From assembly GCA_945643635.1 (NCBI GenBank), contig CALZFC010000018.1, forward strand, positions 224,001-288,000: a stretch of DNA of 64,000 nucleotides. The letters are read 5' to 3'. This document shows, one piece after another, positions 13,601 to 27,675 of this stretch. Numbering within the stretch: the first letter of the stretch is position 1; each line of letters starts with the position of its first letter. This DNA comes from Allodiplogaster sudhausi (Eukaryota > Nematoda > Chromadorea > Rhabditida > Diplogasteridae). Made by a program: the position numbers and the translations under genes. The notes beneath the pieces were generated by a model. It saw only the letters and a list, made by a program, of their open reading frames with translations, searched no databases and was not told where the DNA came from.

Positions 13601-16600
13601 GAGATTTTCGAGTGGGGTTTTTTTAGGATGGAAAATGAATGTTGGGGCTACGTTTTGGTATTGGATTGGAATTTTTGGGATTTGGTTTTGGGGTCGGCGC
13701 CGGCGGCCAAAGTTGCAACTTTTTGGCGCGCGCTTGCGCTGGGTTGGCAACTTTGAGCAATTGGATCTTTTGAACGGAGAGGAATTGTTTAACGAAAAAA
13801 ATATGAGTCGATAGCCCATCTCTTAATTATTAAGATTCCTGGTTGGTTAGTTGATAGTGAATCAGGGGTGGCCAGGGGGCGTGGCCCAACTTTTACCCCC
13901 TTTTTTGGCCCTTTTTTGCTCTGTATTTGCTCACTTTCTCAAAATCTGTACCTGCGCTTTCGCTGTTTTCAACATATATCATGTAGTTTTGTACGGCGCA
14001 TCGACTGATCTATTGCACAGGTCCTGAAGTTGCCTAGATCGAGAGATACGAGGCAAAAACAGGCGGACCCATTTTGTTAGGAGCGAACCTTTGGAAAATC
14101 AATACTCGGAGATTAGGGATTGGAGCGGGATGGGACATTTAGAATATTGAACAGTTTTTGGAGAGCTTTGAAATGAGCCTACTCGCTTTTGGCTGGGATT
14201 CCGGAATAGTACCCTGAGGGGGCCGTGAAATGTCGAATTTTTGGGCGGCCATTTCCGCGGCTGTTTCTTCTCGGGAATTGACCTTATGGCAACATGTTAT
14301 ATATGATTCGGTAGCTTTTGAGAAGGCGAACAAGTTTCTCGTACAAAACATTTTCATATAACGACATTTTTGATCTACTTTTGGGGTCAGAATGTTTAGG
14401 CCACTTTTTCGACCTTAGCTATCACTGACACTTTTTGGGGCATATTTTTATTCGAATAGAGCCTAAAATTAGCTATCGAATGATAGGTTGATCTTTTGTA
14501 TTCGTTCAGTCGTATTCGAGATATGATTTATTTTGTGGCTTTTTGGTGCATTTTCATCGCACGCAGATTTTCTTAACGACCCAGGTTCGGAGTCGCGCGC
14601 GGGCAAACCCTTTTGCGCATTTTAATTCGACCCCCAATGCAAAGTTCTTAATGCTAGGACATAGCGGAGACTCCAAGGGAGAGAATGGGCAAAGATACTG
14701 AAACCAGGTCCCCCCATAGCTCCGCTAGTTAGAGTGTATACTTAGAAACGCTTGTCGATTATTTACTGGGTTTGCGCGGAGTGGCGTAGTGGGCGGCGGG
14801 GTTGAGATTTTCGAGTGGGGTTTTTTTAGGATGGAAAATGAATGTTGGGGCTACGTTTTGGTATTGGATTGGAATTTTTGGGATTTGGTTTTGGGGTCGG
14901 CGCCGGCGGCCAAAGTTGCAACTTTTTGGCGCGCGCTTGCGCTGGGTTGGCAACTTTGAGCAATTGGATCTTTTGAACGGAGAGGAATTGTTTAACGAAA
15001 AAAATATGAGTCGATAGCCCATCTCTTAATTATTAAGATTCCTGGTTGGTTAGTTGATAGTGAATCAGGGGTGGCCAGGGGGCGTGGCCCAACTTTTACC
15101 CCCTTTTTTGGCCCTTTTTTGCTCTGTATTTGCTCACTTTCTCAAAATCCCTCTTGTCGATTTTTGATTTTAAGACTTATATCGTGTAGTTTTTGACGGC
15201 GCATCGACTGATCTATTGCACATGTCCTGAAAGTACCTGGATCGATAGATACGAGGCAAAAACAAGCCGAACCATTTTGTTAGGGGCGAACATTTGAAAA
15301 ATCAATACTCGGATATTTGGGATCGGAGCAGAATGGGACCTTCAGATTATTGTTCAGTTTTACGAGAGCTTTCGTATGAGCCTATTGAAGTTTGGCTGGG
15401 GTTCCGGGAAAGTGCCCTGAGGGGGCCGTGAAATATCAAATTTTTGAGAGGTCATTTCCGCGGCTGTTTTTTCTCGGATGTTGGAGTTATCGCAACGTGT
15501 TATATATCATTCTGTAGCTTTTGCGAATGTGAACAAATGTCTCATACAAAAGTGTTCCATACAACGACATTTTTGATCTACTTTTGGTGCGAGAATGTTT
15601 AGGCCACTTTTTCGACCTTAGCTATCACTGACACTTTTTGGGGCATATTTTTATTCGAATAGAGCCTAAAATTAGCTATCGAATGGTAGGTTGATCTTCT
15701 GTATTCGTTCAGGCATATTCGAGATATGAATTATTTTGTGGCTTTTTGGTGCATTTTCATCGCACGCAGATTTTCTTAACGACCCAGGGTTCGGAGTCGC
15801 GCGCGGGCAAACCCTTTTGCGCGTTTTAATTCGACCCCCAATGCAAAGTTCTAAATGCTAGGACATAGCGCGCACTACAAGGGAGATAATGGGCAAAGAT
15901 ACTGAAACCAGGTCCCCCATAGCTCCGCTAGTTAGATTAGAGAATGTACTTAGAAACGCTTGTCCATAATTTACCGGGTTTGCGCGGAGCGGCGTAGTGG
16001 GCGGGGGAGTTGAGATTTTCGAGTGCGGTTTTTTTAGGATGGTAAATGAATGTTGGGGCTACGTTTTGGTATTGGATTGGAATTTTTGGGATTTGGGTTT
16101 AGGGGTGGCGCCAGCGGTCAAAGTTGCAACTTTTCGGCGCGCGCTTACGCTGGGTTGGCCATTTTGAGCAATTGGATCTTTTGAACGGAGAGGAATTGTT
16201 TAACGAAAAAAATATGAGTCGATAGCCCATCTCTTAATTATTAAGATTCCTGGTTGGTTAGTTGATAGTGAATCAGGGGTGGCCAGGGGGCGTGGCCCAA
16301 CTTTTACCCCCTTTTTTGGCCCTTTTTTGCTCTGTATTTGCTCACTTTCTCAAAATCCCTCTTGTCGATTTTTGATTTTAAGACTTATATCGTGTAGTTT
16401 TTGACGGCGCATCGACTGATCTATTGCACATGTCCTGAAAGTACCTGGATCGATAGATACGAGGCAAAAACAAGCCGAACCATTTTGTTAGGGGCGAACA
16501 TTTGAAAAATCAATACTCGGATATTTGGGATCGGAGCAGAATGGGACCTTCAGATTATTGTTCAGTTTTACGAGAGCTTTCGTATGAGCCTATTGAAGTT

Positions 16601-19600
16601 TGGCTGGGGTTCCGGGAAAGTGCCCTGAGGGGGCCGTGAAATATCAAATTTTTGAGAGGTCATTTCCGCGGCTGTTTTTTCTCGGATGTTGGAGTCATCG
16701 CAACGTGTTATATATCATTCTGTAGCTTTTGCGAATGTGAACAAATGTCTCATACAAAAGTGTTCCATAAAAAGACATTTTTGATCTACTTTTGGTGCGA
16801 GAATGTTTAGGCCACTTTTTCGACCTTAGCTATCACTGACACTTTTTGGGGCATATTTTTATTCGTATAGAGCGTAAAATTAGCTATCGAATGATAGGTT
16901 GATCGTCTGTATTCGTTCAGGCATATTCGAGATATGAATTATTTTGTGGCTTTTTGGTGCATTTTCATCGCACGCAGATTTTCTAACGACCCAGGTTCGG
17001 AGTCGCGCGCGAGCAAACCCTTTTGCGCGCTTTTGTGTGAACCCTAAATAAACAAAACCTATGCTAGGACATAGCCCACACTCCAAGGGAGATAATGGGC
17101 GGCGATACTGAAACCAGGTCCCCCCATAGCTCCGCTAGTTAGAGAACCTACTTAGCATTGCTTGATGATTATGGGCCGGGGTTGCGCGGAGCGGCGTGGT
17201 GGGCGGTGGGAGTGAGATTTTCGAGTGGGGTTTTTTTTAGGATGGAAGATGAATATTGGGGCTACGATATGGTATGGGTTGGGGATTTTTAGGATTTGGC
17301 TTTGGGGTCGGCGCCGGCGGTCAAAATTGGAACTTTTCCGCGCGAGGTTGCGCTGGGTTGGCCACTTTGAGCGTTTGCATCTTTTGTTTCGGAGAAGATG
17401 GGAAGCTGGAAAAAATAGTGACTGATAGAGCATGTCTTCAAGATTAATAGGACACAAATTGGGCGAATTCCGCCCGAGGGTCTTTCCTGTGGGCGTGGCC
17501 AAAGTTTTACCCCGTTTTTTGGCCCTTTTTTGCTCTGTATTTGCTCACTTTCTCAAAATCCCTCTTGTCGATTTTTGATTTTAAGACTTATATCATGTAG
17601 TTTTTGACGGCGCATCGACTGATCTATCGCACATGTCCTGAAAGTACCTGGATCGATAGATACGAGGCAAAAACAGGAGGACCCATTTTGTTAGGGGCGA
17701 ACCTTTGAAAAATCAATACTCGGATATTTGGGATTGGAGCGGGACAGGACATTCAGAATATTGTTCAGTTTTTGGAGAGCTTTGAAATGAGCCTACTCAC
17801 GTTTGGCTGGGTTTCGGAAAAGGTGTCCTGAGGGGGCCGTGAAATGTCAAATTTTTGGGAGGCCCTTTCCGCGGCTGTTGTTTCTCGGGGATTGGTATTA
17901 TGCCTACATGTTATATATTATTCTGTAGCTCTCGAGAAGACGAACAACTTTGTCATACAAAACATTTTCATATAACGACATTTTTGATGTACTTTTGGGG
18001 TCAGAATGTTTAGGCCACTTTTTCGACCTTAGCTATCACTGACACTTTTTGGGGCATATTTTTATTCGAATAGAGCCTAAAATTAGCTATCGAATGATAG
18101 GTTGATCTTCTGTATTCGTTCAGGCATATTCGAGATATGATTTATTTTGTGGCTTTTTGGTGCATTTTCATCGCACGCAGATTTTCTTAACGACCCAGGT
18201 TCGGAGTCGCGCGCGGGCAAACCCTTTTGCGCGCTTTTATACAAGTCCCTATTAGATTTAAACAATGCTAGGACATAGGGAAGACTCCAAGGGAGATAAT
18301 GGGCGGCGATACTGAAACCAGGTCCCCCCATAGCTCCGCTAGTTAGAGAATGTACTTAGAAACGCTTGTCCATTATTGCCGGGGTTTGCGCGGAGCGGCG
18401 TCGTGGGCGTTAGGAGTGAGATTTTGGGGTGGGGTTTTTTTAGGATGGTAAATGAATATTGGGGCTACGTTTTGGTATTGGTTTGGGATTTTTGGGTTTG
18501 GGTTTGAGGGTGGCGCCAGCGGTCAAAGTTGCAACTTTTCGGTGCGCGCTTGCGCTGGGTTGGCCACTTTGAGCGTTTGCATCTTTTGAACGGAGAGGAA
18601 TTGGTGAATGAAAAAAATATGTGTCGATAGCCCATGTCTTAATTATTAAGATTCCTGGTTGGTTTGTTGATAGTGCCTTAGGGGTGGCCAGGGGGCGTGG
18701 CCAGATTTTGACCCCCTTTTTTGGCCCCTTTTTGCTCTGTATTTGCTCACTTTTTCAAAATCTGTACCTGCGCTTTCGCTGCTTTCGACATATATCATGT
18801 AGTTTTGGACGGCGCATCGACTGATCTATTGCCCAGGTCCTGAAGTTGCCTAGATCAATAGATACGAGGCAAAAACAGGCGGACCCATTTTGTTAGGAGC
18901 GAACCTTTGAAAAATCAATACTCGGAGATTAGGGATTTGAGCGGGACGGGACATTCAGAATATTGAACAGTTTTACGAGAGCTTTAAAATGAGCCTACTG
19001 CCGTTTGGCTGGGATTCCAGGAAAGTACCCTGAGGTGGCCGTAAAATCTCAAAAATTTGGGAGGCCATTTCCACGGCTGGTTCTTCTCGGGGATTGGCAT
19101 TATGGCAACATGTTATATATGATTCTGTAGCTCTTGAGAAGACGAACAAGTTTCTCATACAATTCTTTTCATATTTTGGCATTTTTGATCTACTTTTGGT
19201 CCGAGAATGTTTAGGCCACTTTTTCGACCTTAGCTATCACTGACACTTTTTGGGGCATATTTTTATTCTAATAGAGCCTAAAATTAGCTATCGAATGATA
19301 GGTTGATGGTCGGTATCCGTTGAGGCATATTCGAGATATGAATTATTTTGTGGCTTTTTGGTGTATTTTCATCGCACACAGATTTTCTTAACGACCCAGG
19401 TTCGGAGTCGCGCGCGGGCAAACCCTTTTGCGCGTTTTAATTCGACCCCCAATGCAAAGTTCTGAATGCTAGGACATAGCGCGCACTCCAAGGGAGATAA
19501 TGGGCAAAGATACTGAAACCAGGTCCCCCCATAGCTCCGCTAGTTAGAGAACCTACTTAGCATTGCTTGATGATTATTCACCGGGGTTGCGCGGAGCGGC

Positions 19601-22600
19601 GTAGTGGGCGGTGGGAGTGAGATTTTGGAGTGGGGTTTTTAGGATGGAAAATGAATATTGGGGCTACGATATGGTATTGGTTTGGGATTTTTGGGATTTG
19701 GTTTTGGTGTCGGCGCCGGCGGCCAAATTTGCAACTTTTCGGCGCGAGGTTTCGCTGGGTTGGCCACTTTGAGCGTTTGCATCTTTTGAACGGAGAGGAA
19801 TTGGGGAATGAAAAAAATATGAGTCGATAGCCCATGTCTTAATTATTAAGATTCCTGGTTGGTTTGTTGATAGTGCCTCAGGGGTGGCCAGGGGGCGTGG
19901 CCAAAATTTGACCCCCTTTTTGGCCCTTTTTTACTCTGTATTTGCTCACTTTCTCAAAATCTGTACCTGCGCTTTCGCTGCTTTCGACATATATCATGTA
20001 GTTTTTGGCGGCGCATCGACTGATCTATTGCCCCGGTCCTGAAGTTGACTAAATCGAGAGATACGAGGCAAAAACAGGCGGACCCATTTTGTTAGGAGCG
20101 AACATTTGGAAAATCAATACTCGGAGATTTGGGATCGGAGCGTGATGGGACATTCAGAATATTGTGCAGTTTTAGGAGAGCTTTGAAATGAGCCTACTCC
20201 CGTTTGGCTGGCTTTCCGGAAAAATTACCCTGAGGGGGCCGTGAAATGTCGAATTTTTGGGAGGCCATTTCCGCGGCTGTTTTTTCTCGCATGTTGGAGT
20301 TATGGCAACACGTTATATATGATTCTGTAGCTTTTGAGAAGGCGAACAATTTTCTCATACAAAAGGTTTTCATAAAACGGCGTTTTTGATCTACTTTTGG
20401 GGTCAGGATGTTTAGGGCACTTTTTCGACCTTAGCTATCACTGACACTTTTTGGGGCATATTTTTATTCGAATAGAGCCTAAAATTAGCTATCGAATGGT
20501 ATGTTGATCGTCAAGATTCGTTCAGGCATATTCGAGATATGAATTATTTTATGGCTTTTTGGTGCATTTTCATCGCACGCAGATTTTCTTAACGACCCAG
20601 GTTCGGAGTCGCGCGCGGGCAAACCCTTTTGCGCACTTTTGTGTGAACCCAAATGCAAAGATTAAAATGCGAGGACATAGCGAAGACTCCAAGGGAGATA
20701 ATGGGCAAAGATACTGTAACCAGGTCCCCCCATAGCTCCGCTAGTCCGTTGACATATATATAATGCATGTAGTTGCCTCGTATTCGGGTGTGTTAACCTC
20801 AATATAAGTCAAAAAATTTTTATTTAAAATTTATATGATGTGTGTGGTTATCGTTGCCAATCATTCCAATCCTTGAATACTTTAAAGTAAAGAGAATCAG
20901 GAATGCAAAGTAGGGGCCAAGGGAGATAATGGGCGACGATACTGAAACCAGGTCCCCCCATAGCTCCGCTAGTTAGAGAGTATATATTGGGGCTACGTTT
21001 TGGTATTGGTTTGGGATTTTTGGGATTTGGGTTTGGGGGTGGCGCCAGCGGTCAAACTTGCAACTTTTCGGCGCGCGCTTGCGCTGGGTTGGCCACTTTG
21101 AGCTATTGGATCTTTTGAACGGAGAGGAGTTGGGGAATGAAAAAAATATGAGTCGATAGCCCATGTCTTAATTATTAAGATTCCTGGTCGGTTTGGTCAT
21201 AGTGCCTCAGGGGTGCCCAGGGGGCGTGGCCAAATTTTGACCCCCTTTTTTGGCCCTTTTTTGCTCTGTATTTGCTCACTTTTTCAAAATCTGTACCCAC
21301 GATTTTCTTTATTTCGACATATATCATGTAGTTTTGGACTGCGCATCGACTGATCTATTGCCCAGGTCCTGAAGTTGCCTAGATCAATAGATGCGAGGCA
21401 AAAACAGGCGGACCCATTTTGTTAGGGGCGAACATTTGAAAAATCAATACTCGGAGAATCGGGATTGGAGCGGGACGGGACATTCAGAATATTGATCAGT
21501 TTTAGGAGAGCTTTGGAATGAGCCTACTCCCGTTAGGCTGGGATTCCGGGAAAGTACCCTGAGGGGGCCGTGAATTATGGAATTTTTGGGAGTCCATTTC
21601 CGCGGCTGTTTTTTCTCGGATGTTGGAGTTATGGCAACGTGTTATATATCATTCTGTAGCTTTTGCGAAGGTGAACAAATGTCTCATACAAAACTTTTTC
21701 ATACAACGACGTTTTTGATCTACTTTTGGTCCGAGAATGTTCAGGACACTTTATCGACCTTAGCTATCACTGACACTTTTTGGGTCATATTTTTATTCGA
21801 ATAGAGCCAAAAATTAGCTATCGAATGGTAGTTGAATCTTTAGATTTGGTCCAGGCATATTTGAGAAATGAATTATTTTGTGGCTTTTTGGTGCATTTTC
21901 ATCTCACGCAGATTTTCTTAACGACCCAGGTTCGGAGTCGCGCGCGGGCAAACCCTTTTGCGCGCTTTTATATGACCCCAATGCAAAGTTCTGAATGCTA
22001 GGACATAGCCCACACTCCAAGGGAGATAATGGGCAAAGATACTGAAACCAGGTCCCCCCATAGCTCCGCTAGTTAGAGAATCTACTTAGAAACGCTTGTC
22101 GATTATTGCCGGGGTTTGCGCGGAGCGGCGTGGTGGGCGGGGGAGTTGAGATTTTCGAGTGGGGTTTTCTTATGTTGGTAAATGAATATTGGGGCTACGT
22201 TTTGGTATTGGTTTGGGATTTTTGGGTTTTTGTTTTGGGGGTGGCGCCAGCGGCCAAAGTTGCAACTTTTTGGCGCGCGCTTGCGCTGGGTTAGCAACTT
22301 TGAGCGTTTGCATCTTTTGAATGGAGAGGAATTGGGTGAGGAAAAAAATAGTGGCTGATAGGGAATGTCTTCAAGATTAATAGGAGACAAATTGGGCGAA
22401 TTCCGCCCGAGGGTCTTTCCTGTGGGCGTGGCCAAACTTTTACCCCGTTTTTTGGCCCTTTTTTGCTCTGTTTTTTCTCACTTTTTCAAAATCTGTACCC
22501 GCGATTTTCTTTGTTTCGACATATATCATGTAGTTTTTGACGGCGCATCGACTGATCTATAGCTTATCTACTGAAAGTACCTAGATCGATAGATACGAGG

Positions 22601-25600
22601 CAAAAACAGGCGGACCCATTTTGTTAGGAGCGAACCTTTGAAAAATCAATTCTCGGAGATTAGGGATTGGAGCGGGATTGGACATTCAGAATATTGTACA
22701 GTTTTAGGAGACCTTTGAAATGAGCCTACTCTCGTTTGGCTGGGTTTCCGGGAAAGTACCCTGAGGGGGCCGTGAAATCTCAAAATTTTTGGACGCCATT
22801 TCCGCGGCTGTTTTTTCTCGGATGTTGGTGTTATGACAAAGTATTATATATCATTCTGCAGCTTTTGCGAAGGTGAACAAATGTCTCATACAAAAGTTTT
22901 CCATACAACGACGTTTTTGATCTACTTTTGGTCCGAGAGTGTTCAGGCCTCTTTTTCGACCTTAGCTATCACTGACACTTTTTGGGGCTTATTTTTATTC
23001 GAATAGAGCCTAAAATTAGCTATCGAATGGTGGGTGATACTTCTCATTTCATCCAGGCATATTCGAGAAATGAATTATTTTGTGGCTTTTTGGTGCATTT
23101 TCACCGCACACAGATATTCAACCAACCCTGGTTCGGAGTCGCGCGCGGGCAAACACTTTTGCGCGCTTTTGTGTGAACCCTAATCAAACAAATCCTATGC
23201 TAGGACATAGCCCACACTCCAAGGGAGATAATGGGCAAAGATACTGAAACCAGGTCCCCCCATAGCTCCGCTAGTTAGAGAATCTACTTAGAAACGCTTG
23301 TCGATTATTGCCGGGGTTTGCGCGGAGCGGCGTAGTGGGCGGTAGAGTTGAGATTTTCGAGTGGGGTTTTGTTTAGGATGGTAAATGAATATTGGGGCTA
23401 CGATATGATATTGGTTTGGGATTTTTGGGATTTGGGTTTGGGGGTGGCGCCAGCGGCCAAAGTTGCAGCTTTTCGGCGCGCGCTTGCGCTGGGTTGGCCA
23501 CTTTGAGCGGTTGCATCTTTTGTTTCGGAGAAGAGGGGAAGCTGAAAAAAATAGTGGCTGATAGAGAATGTCTTCAAGATTAATAGGACACAAATTGGAC
23601 GAATTCCGCCTCAGGGTATAGGAAGTGGGCGTGGCCAAAATTTTACCCCCTTTTTTGGCCCTTTTTTACTATGTTTTTTCTCACTTTCTCAAAATCTGTA
23701 CCTGTGCTTTTGCTGCTATCGACATATATCATGTAGTTTTCGACGGCGCATCGACTGATCTATGGTTGTTCTCCTGAAGTTGCCTAGATCGATAGATACG
23801 AGGAAAAAACAGGCCGACCCCTTTTGTTAGGAGCGAACATTTGAAAAATCAATACTCGGAGATTAGGGATCGGAGCGGGATGAGACTTTCAGAATATTAA
23901 ACAGTTTTACGAGAGCTTTGAAATGAACCTACTCCCGTTTGGCTGGGATTCCAGGAAAGTACCCTGAGGGGGCCTTGAAATGTCGAATTTTTGGGAGGCC
24001 ATTTCCGCGGCTGTTTTTTCTCGGGGATTGGCCTTATGGCAACATGTTATATATGATTCTGTAGCTCTCGAGAAGACGAACAACTTTGTCATACAAAACG
24101 TTTTCATACAACGACGTTTTTGATCTACTTTTGGGGTCAGAATGTTTAGGCCACTTTTTCGACCTTAGCTATCACTGACACTTTTTGGGGCATATTTTTA
24201 TTCGAATAGAGCTTAAAATCAGCTATCGAATGGTAGGTTGATCGTCCGATTTGGTTTAGGCATATTCGAGAAATGAATTATTTATTGGCTTTTTGGTGCA
24301 TTTTCATCGCACGCAGATTTTCTAACGACCCAGGTTCGGAGTCGCGCGCGGACAAACCCTTTTGCGCGCTTTTATATTACCCCCAAGTAAACAAATCCTA
24401 TGCTAGGACATAGCCCACACTCCAAGGGAGATAATGGGCAAAGATACTGAAAGCAGGTCCCCCCATAGCTCCGCTAGTTAGTTAGAGAACCTACTTAGCA
24501 TTGCTTGTGGTTTATTGCCGGGGTTTGCGCGGAGCGGCGTGGTGGGCGGTGGGGGTGAGATTTTGGGGTGCGGTTTTTTTAGGATGGAAAATGAATATTG
24601 GGGCTACGATATGGTATGGGTTTCGGATTTTTGGGATTTGGGTTTGGGGGTGGCGCCAGCGGCCGAAGTTGCAACTTTTTGGCGCGCGCTTGCGCTGGGT
24701 TGGCAACTTTGAGCGTTTGCATCTTTTGAATGGAGAGGAATTGGGTGAGGAAAAAAACAGTGGCTGATAGGGAATGTCTTCAAGATTAATAGGACTCAAA
24801 TTGGGCAAATTCAGCCCGAGGGTCTTTCCTGTGGGCGTGGCCAAAGTTTTACCCCGTTTTTTGGCCCTTTTTTGCTCTGTATTTGCTCACTATCTCAAAA
24901 TCAGTACCTGCGCATTTCTTGCTTTCGACATATATCATGTAGTTTTTGACGGCGCATCGACTGATCTATAGCTGATCTACTGAAAGTACCTAGATCGATA
25001 GATACGAGGAAAAAACAGGCGAACCCATTTTGTTAGGAATGAACCTTTGAAAAATTAGTACTCGGAGATTTGGGACCGGAGCGGGATGGGACATTTAGAA
25101 TATTGTACAGTTTTACTAGTGCTTTGAAATGAGCCTACTCGCGTTTGGCTGGGATTCCGGAAAAGTACCCTGAGGGGGCCGTGAAATGTCGAATTTTTAT
25201 GAGGCCCTTTCCGCGCCTGTTTTTTCTCGGGGATTGGCCTTATGGCAACATGTTATATATGATTCTGTAGCTCTCGAGAAGACGAACAACTTTGTCATAC
25301 AAAACGTTTTCATACAACGACGTTTTTGATCTACTTTTCGGGTCAGAATGTTTAGGGCACTTTTTCGACCTTAGCTATCACTGATACTTTTGGGGCATAT
25401 TTTTAATAAGATAGAGCCTAAAATTAGCTATCCAATGATAGGTTGTTCGTCGGAATTCGTTCAGGCATATTCGAGATATGACTAATTTTGTGGCTTTTTG
25501 GTGCATTTTCATCGCACGCAGATTTTCTAACGACCCAGGTTCGGAGTCGCGCGCGGGCAAACCCTTTTGCGCGCTTTTATATTACCCCCAAGTAAACAAA

Positions 25601-25690
25601 ACCTATGCTAGGATATAGCGGAGACTCCAAGGGAGATAATGGGCAAAGATACTGAAACCAGGTCCCCCCATAGCTCCGCTAGTCCGTTGA
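7640..25690. repeat. ~1.2-kb satellite, tandem array of about 15 units
   Basis: A unit ending in the landmark CCATAGCTCCGCTAGT recurs at 8841, 10043, 11245, 12448, 13511, 14714, 15917, 17124, 18328, 19529, 20730, 20958, 22058, 23260, 24463 and 25668. Spacing is 1201-1207 bp, except one deleted unit (1063 bp, 12448-13511), the 228-bp junction at 20730-20958 and a shortened unit (1100 bp) after it. Each unit holds, in order, a GC-rich GCGCGGAGCGGCG block, GGGGTTTTTTTAGGATGG, GGGCGTGGCC, a TTTGCTCACTTTCTCAAAATC block, CCATTTTGTTAGG, GAGGGGGCCGTGAAAT, CACTTTTTCGACCTTAGC, a GGTTCGGAGTCGCGCGC block and the conserved end. Short open frames recur but shift or break between units, so I regard the array as non-coding. 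Confidence 0.97.
20743..20914. repeat. non-satellite junction segment inside the array
   Basis: The regular array stops after CCGCTAGT at 20743. About 170 bp of unrelated AT-rich sequence follows, beginning CCGTTGACATATATATAATG, and the satellite resumes near 20915 in mid-unit. The first ~45 bp of this segment recurs at the right end of the whole array (25681-25726). Confidence 0.85.
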
Positions 25691-25726
25691 CATATATATA
25701 ATGCATGTAGTTGCCTCGTATTCGAC
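25681..25726. repeat. right terminal sequence of the satellite array, second copy
   Basis: The sequence CCGTTGACATATATATAATG continues to TTGCCTCGTATTCG. It follows the last unit here exactly as it follows the unit ending at 20743. Beyond about 25727 the two loci diverge. Confidence 0.85.
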
Positions 25727-26067
25727 GATTGCATAGATAATACACCCCTAGCACCATATAATTAGTAAAAGTCACTAGTGAGACTGAATAGAGAACCTTC
25801 TCGAATGAGGCGCTGTCTCATGACGACGGACAGTTGTTTTGATACGACGAGAACCAGAAGAGCGGGCAGATTCAGAAGGCATCCTTAAAAGTAGCCAATT
25901 AAGGAAGGAGTTCACCATTCTCAAGCCACAGATTTTGCAAAGCTATACCTTTTTTTCTTGAATTTGTCTCACATGTCAAGCTCAACAGTGATTAAAGGAT
26001 CAGGGGGAACACGATTTCGACCGGAAGAAGAGATACTTCTAATGCACTGGATTAGAAGACAGGAAGC
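25727..26067. other. intergenic, downstream of the unidentified minus-strand gene
   Basis: No gene or repeat recognised. This is the expected 3' flank of the minus-strand gene that stops at 26068. Confidence 0.4.
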
Positions 26068-27336
26068 TTACTCCAACTCCTCGTCGATGAAAGCGATGTA
26101 TCGATCAGCCAAGTCACTGAAGGAATCCGTCAATTCTTCCGAGTCGTCGTCAACTCTGCAATCAACTTAAGCCTTCGATCAAGTAATGAGGATAAGGTTT
26201 TTAGTCACCTTGCTTCAGCTAGAGAATGTTCTCTGCAATCGTCGTCGAGATGAGAGGAGACAGTGATGCTGGGAGAGACCGTGCAAGAGGAGATTCCAAG
26301 TGACTCCTCAGCAGATACCTCCGGTGCTCTTCTTTCTAGTGACTCCTCAGACTTTTCTAGCTCATTGCCGTTTGCTTTGACTGCAAAGTGTCGTTCTATG
26401 AAAGAACAACTCCCAGAACAAGCTTGGAATCTCCTCTTACCTGGCAGGCTCTGACTGCTACTCGATTCGGACTGGCAATTACTGTGAGCGAGGGACTGCG
26501 TTGTCTTTTCGATGTGACCGGAAGAGGCGACCCGGGAGGCCGTCTGAGGGGCGGAAGGGAGGGCGCAGCCGTTGCTTCTCGAGACACGGAGTGTCAGTGG
26601 AGACGGAGAGGGGGTCACGCTCAAAACACAACAGTTTTACTCAGTCAACAACATACTTTTACTTTCTCAAATATGGCTCATCTATGCGATATTTTCTTTG
26701 TTAATAATTGAAGAATGCGAGAATGTCCTACAACAATTTTGGCGATTCATTTCCCTTCTACAAAATATCACTGACAAACATAGAGAGAAAAAGATAGGAA
26801 GAGACAGAAAGAGAAAGAAAGTAAGAGAGAGAGAGAGGGGAGGAAGAAGAGTGAGAGAGAGGGGAGGAAGAAGAGGGGGAATAATAAAATATATTCGAAA
26901 AGAAAGAGAATCAGAGAAAAATGAATGCTACATCAAGGATGGCAAAGTTGCATAGACGAAGCAGCAGTTCGCACTCCACTGGAGATTGGACTAATGAGAT
27001 GAGCAAGGCAGGCGCCTCCCCGGGGAGAATGATTCAAAGTGCAGAAGATGGACGTGCCACGAAGGCACGTGGTACAATGCTATTATACTAATATCATCTA
27101 TTTCATGGAGAACAGCCGGGCTAGGATAATGAATCAAGCATTTCGGTGGAAAACGGGCATTGTGTTCGAGACTGAAAGCAATCCAGCCACTGTCCCTAGC
27201 GAAAAATAAGCCATTTGCATAGATTGAGCAGAGGATAAAGTGTCATCTCATGAGGGTTGCAGAGAAGAGAAGCCGAAGCTTCTTCGCTCTACACATCTAA
27301 AAAAAAAACTGACGCACATCTACTGGGATTGAAGGA

Positions 27337-27386
<50 letters not shown>

Positions 27387-27631
27387 ACGAGCCAGAAAGA
27401 GAACGAAAATTGGAGAAAAAGAGCGTCAAAGAAACAGATGAAGGGAGAGTCAGTTAGAGCGAGAGAGAGAGGGAGAGAGAGAGGGAGAGAGAGAGAGAAA
27501 GAGAGAAAGAAAGAGAGAGAGAGAAAGAGAGAAAGAAAGAGAGAGAGAGAGAGAAAGATGGGAAAATAGCGCCCGTGGCATGCCGAAACCAGCAATAAGA
27601 CGATAAGCACTCGCGAAAGTAGGAATCCGCG

Positions 27632-27675
<44 letters not shown>

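Noticed and set aside
7721..25560. Recurring 60-117 codon frames in the satellite, on both strands
   Set aside because: They shift, truncate or change between units and match no domain; their repetition is explained by the tandem array.
7640..25690. Possible CRISPR-like or rDNA array
   Set aside because: Repeats are contiguous 1.2-kb units without unique spacers, and no rRNA-like sequence was recognised.
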